Source of the DNA: an uncultured Lachnospiraceae bacterium | Lineage (GTDB): Bacteria > Bacillota > Clostridia > Lachnospirales > Lachnospiraceae | NCBI GenBank assembly: GCA_910578605.1 | Contig: CAJTQG010000020.1 | Span: 1 to 23,519 of the forward strand | Direction: 5' to 3' | DNA: 23,519 bases | Part shown: positions 21,049 to 23,519 of the stretch, piece by piece | Layout: the number at the start of each line of letters is the position of its first letter | Position numbering within the stretch: position 1 is the stretch's first letter | Position numbers and translations under genes: made by a program | The notes under the pieces: model-generated | The model's database searches: none | The model's input: only the letters and a program-made list of their open reading frames with translations | What the model was told of the DNA's origin: nothing

Positions 21049-22494
21049 TTAATATCCTAACAGTCTATTATACAAATCCTCATATTTCTTAGCGCTTACC
21101 GACCATGAGAAATCTGCTGCCATACCTCTGTCTACAATCTTGTTCCACTCTCTCTTTCTATCATAATAAACCTGTTCTGCATATCGAATAGTGTGGAGCA
21201 TCTCATGGGCATTGTAGTTGGCAAAAGAAAAACCAGTTCCTGTATTTTCGTATTCATTGTAAGGCTCCACTGTATCCTTCAAGCCTCCTGTCTCCCTGAC
21301 AATCGGTACTGTTCCGTAGCGCAGACTCATAAGCTGGCTCAAGCCGCATGGCTCAAACAGGGACGGCATCAAAAAGGCGTCACAGGATGCATAGATTTTA
21401 TGGGAAAGCTCCTCTGAATAATAAATATTGGCAGACACCTTATCTGCATACTTCCAATCGAAATGACGGAACATATTTTCATATTTTTCATCACCGGTAC
21501 CAAGAACTACAAGCTGAATCTCGTCCTGACACAACTCATCCATCACATAGGAAATCAAATCAAAGCCTTTTTGGTCTGTGAGACGAGACACAATACCTAT
21601 CATCATTTTCTTCTCATCCACTGCCAATCCTAACTGCTCCTGAAGGGCTTTCTTATTTTTGGACTTCTCACGCCTGAAATTCATAGCATCATAATTTTTT
21701 GCAATCATAGTATCTGTCTTTGGATCATAAGTATCATAATCAATACCATTGACTATACCCCACAGACAGTTGCTTCTCGCCCTCATAAGACCATCCAGTC
21801 CCTCACCATAAAATGGAGTCTTAATCTCCTGGGCGTATGTATCGCTGACAGTCGTTACATAATCTGCGTAGACAATACCACCCTTGAGCAGATTGGCATC
21901 ATCGTAATATTTCAACTTGTCCGATGTGAAATAATAGCTAGACAATCCGGCAATATCCATCACCGTCTTAACATCCCACAAGCCCTGAAACTTTAAATTA
22001 TGTATTGTCATAATAGATTTCATATTCTGATAGAAATCTCCCCCATGGAATGAATCTTTCAAATAAACTGGAACTAAACCAGTCTGCCAATCATGACAGT
22101 GAATAATATCCGGCTGGAACCCAATCAGGGGAAGGGCAGACAGGGCTGCTCTTGAAAAAAATGCAAACTTCTCAATATCATAACAGATATCTCCGTAAGG
22201 CTTTGGGCCTCCAAAATAATATTCATTATCAATAAAATAGTAGGTAACTCCCTCGTAGTCTGTTTTTAAAATTCCTACATACTGCTTTCTCCAGCATAAA
22301 TCCATATAGAAGTGAGTGACATACTCCATTTTGTCCTTCACTTCCTGCGTCATACACATATATTTAGGTAAAATAACCCTTACATCGTACTTCTCTTTAT
22401 CAAAACACTTCGGCAAACTGCCGACTACATCAGCTAACCCTCCTGTCTTAATAAAAGGTACAGACTCTGATGCCACAAATAAAATTTTCTTCAT
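21049..22494 (-). CDS. glgA: Glycogen synthase (ADP-glucose type)
   Basis: GT5 enzyme that extends alpha-1,4-glucan chains from ADP-glucose. The 481-residue protein has the family KTGGLADVVGSLP (16-28) for ADP-glucose binding, HCHDWQTGLVPVYL, TIHNLKFQGLW, the WGIVNGIDYDTYDP loop, GIVSRLTDQKGFDL, and the C-terminal EPCGLSQLMSLRYGTVPIVRETGGLKDTV. All are in normal order, so it is intact. The ATG follows GGAGG by seven bases. It has its own promoter and terminator. Other glycogen genes (glgC, glgD, glgB) are not in the window; the nearby GH13 enzyme could act on glycogen breakdown. Confidence 0.96.
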   Translation of the reverse strand: MKKILFVASESVPFIKTGGLADVVGSLPKCFDKEKYDVRVILPKYMCMTQEVKDKMEYVTHFYMDLCWRKQYVGILKTDYEGVTYYFIDNEYYFGGPKPYGDICYDIEKFAFFSRAALSALPLIGFQPDIIHCHDWQTGLVPVYLKDSFHGGDFYQNMKSIMTIHNLKFQGLWDVKTVMDIAGLSSYYFTSDKLKYYDDANLLKGGIVYADYVTTVSDTYAQEIKTPFYGEGLDGLMRARSNCLWGIVNGIDYDTYDPKTDTMIAKNYDAMNFRREKSKNKKALQEQLGLAVDEKKMMIGIVSRLTDQKGFDLISYVMDELCQDEIQLVVLGTGDEKYENMFRHFDWKYADKVSANIYYSEELSHKIYASCDAFLMPSLFEPCGLSQLMSLRYGTVPIVRETGGLKDTVEPYNEYENTGTGFSFANYNAHEMLHTIRYAEQVYYDRKREWNKIVDRGMAADFSWSVSAKKYEDLYNRLLGY

Positions 22495-22541
22495 AAGATA
22501 CCTCCATCATCTCTTTCATTCGTATCACTAAATATAGTATT

Positions 22542-22570
22542 ATTATACCTTATTTATGATAGAATGGAAA
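22542..22570 (-). promoter_or_regulatory. Promoter of glgA
   Basis: On the minus strand TTTCCA (22570-22565), a 17-bp spacer and TATAAT (22547-22542) precede glgA by about 50 bp. A direct repeat TATCACTAA (plus strand) flanks it at 22523-22531 and 22586-22594. Confidence 0.55.
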
Positions 22571-22596
22571 GGGATTTTTACAATTTATCACTAATA

Positions 22597-23394
22597 TTAT
22601 CGTGTTTTATATTCCAACCGTATTTTGTCTGCAATCAATGCAATAAATTCGGAATTTGTTGGTTTGCCCTTTCCGGTGCTGACAGTATATCCAAACAGTG
22701 AATCAATGGTATCCATTTTTCCTCTGCTCCACGCCACCTCTATGGCATGGCGAATGGCCCGCTCCACTCTGCTTGCCGTGGTGTGATTTTTCTTTGCAAT
22801 GCTTGGATAAAGCACCTTTGTAACGGAATTGAGCATATCCATATCAGAAATCACCATAATAATAGCATCTCTAAGATATTGATATCCTTTAATATGGGCA
22901 GGCACCCCAATCTCATGAATCATATTTGTCACATCTGACTCTAAATTTCTCTCTAAATATTCATTTTGATTTTCATAGGCATGCACTTTTCTCGTATCGT
23001 GTAATTTTTTTCCCATACTGCTCTTAATATGTCGGATTCGATTTACAATCATTTCCTGGTCAAAGGGTTTCATAATGTAATAATTTACACCTAAGGAAAA
23101 CGCATCTTCTGTGATGGTTTCCTGTCCGATTGCCGACATAATAATAAATGCTGGCCTTTTTTGTATGCTCTCATCCTTATTGACTTTATCAATCACCGTC
23201 AATCCGTCCATTTTCGGCATTATAATATCAAGCAAAACAACATCTGGCTGTTTTTGTTTAATCTGCTCATAGATTTCCTCTCCGTTTTTTGCTCTGCACA
23301 CTACCAGCATATCCTCTTCCTTTGCTAAACAGTTGTCAATTAACTGCAGGATTCTTTCATTGTCGTCAGCAATCGCCACATTTAATTTTTCCAT
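22597..23394 (-). CDS. spo0A: Sporulation master regulator Spo0A
   Basis: Phosphorylation-controlled transcription factor that commits cells to sporulation. The 265 residues comprise an N-terminal receiver domain with acidic pocket DD at 10-11, phospho-acceptor Asp56 in VVLLDIIMPKMDG, switch residue Ser in IMSAIG and Lys in MKPFD, then a linker and the C-terminal Spo0A domain. In that domain, the recognition segment TTASRVERAIRHAIEVAWSRG is the family hallmark, followed by NSEFIALIADKIRLE. The ATG follows GGAGG by five bases; the ATG 12 bases earlier lies inside that ribosome region and is less likely. The upstream region shows phased direct repeats and an AT-rich stretch. Its presence shows a spore-forming lineage. 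Confidence 0.98.
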   Translation of the reverse strand: MEKLNVAIADDNERILQLIDNCLAKEEDMLVVCRAKNGEEIYEQIKQKQPDVVLLDIIMPKMDGLTVIDKVNKDESIQKRPAFIIMSAIGQETITEDAFSLGVNYYIMKPFDQEMIVNRIRHIKSSMGKKLHDTRKVHAYENQNEYLERNLESDVTNMIHEIGVPAHIKGYQYLRDAIIMVISDMDMLNSVTKVLYPSIAKKNHTTASRVERAIRHAIEVAWSRGKMDTIDSLFGYTVSTGKGKPTNSEFIALIADKIRLEYKTR

Positions 23395-23481
23395 GCTTCC
23401 CTCCATTTTATCACTACTCTCCCTTTAATTTTATTTAACGATATAAATATACATTTTCTGGCGGAAAATTGCATCCTTTTT

Positions 23482-23518
23482 TCCGTGAGTGAAAAGAAAA
23501 TTTCGTGAATGAAATGAA
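23482..23518. repeat. Phased direct repeat upstream of spo0A
   Basis: TCCGTGAGTGAAAAGAA (23482-23498) and TTCGTGAATGAAATGAA (23502-23518) share 14 of 17 positions and are exactly 20 bp apart, close to two helical turns. They lie about 90-125 bp upstream of the spo0A start and reach the window edge. Confidence 0.5.
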
Positions 23519-23519
23519 T

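Overview
The window reads as a chromosomal housekeeping region of a spore-forming, low-GC Firmicute, most likely a member of the Lachnospiraceae (Clostridia). The evidence is spo0A and a spoIIM-like gene, remA, the long Clostridia-type RpoZ, RNase Y, strong AGGAGG ribosome sites, a Firmicute-type LexA box at recA, and gene order resembling that of Bacillus subtilis. Family placement is inference; there is no rRNA in the window. I see no tRNA, CRISPR array, IS element or prophage gene.

Almost every gene lies on the minus strand, so the window reads right to left. At the right end are spo0A (sporulation master regulator) and glgA (glycogen synthase). Next is yicC-remA-gmk-rpoZ, a tight cluster driven by one good promoter and continuing into a cytoplasmic GH13 amylase-like enzyme, rimO, pgsA and a cinA C-terminal-domain gene. 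A type Ic aspartate-aminotransferase-like gene follows and ends at a clear terminator. Then comes recA-recX behind a consensus promoter with a LexA box, the two genes overlapping.

Between recX and rny sits a small accessory block: a secreted lipoprotein alpha/beta hydrolase and a DUF3237 protein (minus), converging on a MarR-family regulator (plus). Both ends have strong promoters with palindromes placed like operators. After it come rny, proC, an ADP-ribose-pyrophosphatase-type Nudix gene, a divergent spoIIM and xerD. The backbone then resumes with deoB and pdp (nucleoside salvage), but a DAHP synthase gene on the plus strand is inserted between xerD and deoB.

The most unusual signals surround the DAHP synthase gene. 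Upstream is a roughly 180-nt stretch of five consecutive hairpins without recognisable T-box or riboswitch signatures, preceded by two divergent promoters whose -10 boxes overlap. Downstream is a 97-nt element that folds on paper as a closed three-way junction. Other points are a XerD lacking two normally conserved catalytic residues, an omega subunit with a long charged extension, a hairpin over the rny ribosome site, a direct repeat flanking the rny promoter, an orphan plus-strand hairpin plus T-rich tail beside the recA promoter, and 20-bp-phased repeats upstream of spo0A. I did not find a gene cluster that I could call a clearly new system.
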